From Candidatus Izemoplasmatales bacterium (GTDB lineage: Bacteria > Bacillota_I > Bacilli_A > Izemoplasmatales > Hujiaoplasmataceae), in contig JAQVTV010000050.1 of the NCBI GenBank assembly GCA_028699855.1, forward strand, positions 1-6,969: a stretch of DNA of 6,969 nucleotides, written 5' to 3'. Both the position numbers and the translations under genes were made by a program. The first letter of the stretch is position 1. Each line of letters opens with the position of its first letter. A model generated the notes under the pieces. The model was not told where the DNA came from, did not search any database, and saw nothing but the letters and a program-made list of their open reading frames with translations. Below, piece after piece: positions 6,087 to 6,969 of this stretch.

Positions 6087-6271
6087 ATAAGTGTATTCCC
6101 CGTATATAGATTCTAGCATCTTCATGATTCAAGAATTTTGTATTGTGGAATTCATTATGTGTTAGCATTAGCGTATTGATATTGAGTCAGGCACTATTGG
6201 CAATGTTTTACGTTTCATGTTCAACGTATTGGCTTTGTATTTGTATATATGGGGAATACACACTGATCATA
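6081..6271. repeat. Long, nearly perfect inverted repeat flanking a 135-base core
   Basis: GTGTATTCCCC-G-TATATA (6091-6108) is matched in inverted orientation at 6244-6261, 17 of 18 positions, with the mismatch a G-U pair in RNA. After a 4-base unmatched spacer the symmetry resumes for six bases: TATGAT at 6081-6086 against ATCATA at 6266-6271. Read as DNA this is a 28-bp inverted repeat (23/28), and TA dinucleotides border TGAT...ATCA, as in TA-inserting miniature elements. Read as RNA it is a closing helix. Confidence 0.75.
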
Positions 6272-6307
6272 ATGCGAATCGCATCCGAGATGGATGCGAT
6301 TCTTTTT
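6091..6307 (+). ncRNA. Putative structured small RNA, 6S-like architecture, family unproven
   Basis: A stand-alone transcript of about 215 bases is predicted from the promoter at 6058-6086 to the terminator ending at 6307. The 5' end enters an 18-bp helix directly (6091-6108 with 6244-6261, all Watson-Crick or G-U). Inside, 6125-6132 (TGATTCAA) can pair with 6182-6189 (TTGAGTCA), starting an apical arm. 6209-6214 (TACGTT) pairs with 6223-6228 (AACGTA) as a hairpin on the 3' side of a large internal loop. Closing stem, central bubble with a 3'-side hairpin and apical arm is the general plan of 6S RNA, the RNA polymerase decoy (family knowledge). Primary-sequence markers of tmRNA, RNase P RNA and SRP RNA are not seen. 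The core is AT-rich and has no convincing ORF. That a structured RNA is made is well supported by independent signals; calling it 6S is a low-confidence guess. An inverted-repeat mobile element is the main alternative. Confidence 0.6.
6276..6307 (+). terminator. Strong Rho-independent terminator of the small RNA unit
   Basis: GAATCGCATCC (6276-6286) and GGATGCGATTC (6292-6302) form a perfect 11-bp stem with a GAGAT loop, followed by five T (6303-6307). The T run overlaps the reversed TAA stop of the convergent membrane-protein gene. On the minus strand no T run follows the stem, so it serves plus-strand transcription. Confidence 0.9.
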
Positions 6308-6950
6308 ATGTGGTTTGTTCCAGAGCGAGGTGTTCAGGGACCTCTTTGCTATCCAGAGCCTTGTTCCTCGAAATCGCTTTGTGGATGAAGTAGAGGTAGG
6401 GCAAGCCGAGGTTGGTTTCAAGCAGAGAGTTGATGATGATCGGTTGCCAACCCGTCGGACGAATGCCGGTGAGAAGCAACGAGGCTTCCCAGGCGAATTG
6501 CACGCCGATACCGATTAGGAGCAAGCGGGGAATAGAAATGCGGTTTTTATCGGAGCTTTGGAGATTCTTGAAGATGATGATGACATACCCCACCAAGAGA
6601 ATTAATGCCATGAATCCGTGATAACCGGTACCGCGAGCAATGGAGATTTGGCGAAAAGATTGGCCGAAGTTTTGGCTGATGAGACCGATGCTCACCCAGG
6701 CGATGACAATCAAAAAGATCCACTCGAACAAGCGTTTGTCATGATCGAGCGCGAGATAGATCCAGACAAAATTCGTGATGCCATAACTCATGCTGAGCCA
6801 TAGCAGAAACCAGAAAGTATCGGCACCCATGACATTTCTCGATCCCAAGGCGAGATAAAAGATTCCATAATCGACGATAAAATACAAAAGACCACCGGCA
6901 AGGCCGAAAAGCAGGGCGCGTCGATAGATAAGCGCTATTATTTTCCACAT
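6306..6950 (-). CDS. Six-helix membrane protein of unknown function
   Basis: I do not recognise this 214-residue protein. It is clearly polytopic, with hydrophobic stretches near residues 9-33, 44-68, 75-94, 108-126, 143-163 and 168-192, separated by short charged loops (DHDKR, KNLQSSDKNRIS). The tail is charged and Glu-rich. Aromatic and Trp residues are frequent, and 'VQFAWEASLLLTGIRPTGW' plus 'NSLLETNLGLPYLY' in the last two helices contain acidic residues within or beside the membrane that could be functional. The ATG at 6950 is directly preceded by an in-frame TAA (6953-6951) and there is no recognisable Shine-Dalgarno. Translation may therefore depend on coupling to an upstream gene beyond the window, perhaps one ending at that TAA. 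The next in-frame ATG is about 40 residues in, after the first helix, so 6950 is preferred. It converges with the small RNA unit. Confidence 0.8.
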   Translation of the reverse strand: MWKIIALIYRRALLFGLAGGLLYFIVDYGIFYLALGSRNVMGADTFWFLLWLSMSYGITNFVWIYLALDHDKRLFEWIFLIVIAWVSIGLISQNFGQSFRQISIARGTGYHGFMALILLVGYVIIIFKNLQSSDKNRISIPRLLLIGIGVQFAWEASLLLTGIRPTGWQPIIINSLLETNLGLPYLYFIHKAISRNKALDSKEVPEHLALEQTT

Positions 6951-6969
6951 TTAAAGGAAAACCATGCCA

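Noticed and set aside
6266..6300. Minus-strand promoter using the mirrored TATGAT at 6271-6266
   Set aside because: No -35-like hexamer lies 16-18 bases upstream on that strand; the sequence there is the terminator stem.
6143..6388. Plus-strand hydrophobic 81-codon frame running through the RNA region, which could suggest a small toxin
   Set aside because: It starts at TTG without a Shine-Dalgarno, passes through the strong terminator, and ends inside the convergent gene. An internal ATG at 6203 also lacks a ribosome site.
1..6969. CRISPR array, tRNA, rRNA or transposase
   Set aside because: No regularly spaced direct repeats, no tRNA-like T-loop/acceptor pairs, and no transposase-like ORF were found on either strand.

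Overview
The window looks like chromosomal DNA from a low-to-moderate GC bacterium of the Bacillota/Mycoplasmatota side of the tree. Shine-Dalgarno sites are purine-rich (GGAGG, GAGGAG, AGGGGGA). Sigma-A-like promoters are easy to see, and most transcription units end in T-tailed hairpins. TGA is used as a stop (ABC ATPase, acyltransferase, DMT transporter) and Trp is TGG, so the Mycoplasma/Spiroplasma recoding does not apply. A ribosomal protein L25 of the long CTC type and a TMEM164/YwaF-like membrane protein also fit Bacillota or Acholeplasma/Izemoplasma-like lineages. The genus cannot be named from the sequence.

Layout. On the minus strand at the left end lies a two-gene ABC-2 type exporter operon: an ATPase (519-1361), then a permease that runs off the window (1-517). 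It is driven by a good promoter whose start site falls inside a perfect 23-bp palindrome resembling a GntR/YtrA-type operator. Diverging from it on the plus strand are three separately promoted units. These are a polytopic YwaF/TMEM164-like protein (1562-2395), a PlsC-type acyltransferase with an appended zinc ribbon and C-terminal domain (2553-3701), and ribosomal protein L25 (3830-4432). A two-gene operon follows: an EamA/DMT-family transporter (4654-5601) overlapping by ATGA a small flavodoxin-like protein (5598-6026). At the right end a six-helix membrane protein of unknown function (6306-6950) lies on the minus strand.

The most interesting element is the stretch 6058-6307 between the flavodoxin gene and the convergent membrane-protein gene. 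It has no convincing ORF but has all the parts of a stand-alone small RNA gene. These are a promoter with 17-bp spacing, a predicted 5' end that coincides with the start of an 18-bp helix pairing 6091-6108 with 6244-6261, and an 11-bp terminator stem followed by a T run. The architecture (long closing stem, large internal loop with a 3'-side hairpin, apical arm) recalls 6S RNA, but no family assignment is proven. A competing reading is a miniature inverted-repeat element, because the symmetry extends outward to flanking TATGAT/ATCATA.

Functional links are loose. The YwaF-like protein and the acyltransferase may both act on membrane lipids (inference). The ABC exporter has the organisation of envelope-stress exporters controlled by a small GntR repressor, but no repressor gene is visible here. 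The L25, transporter/flavodoxin and ABC units appear functionally independent.
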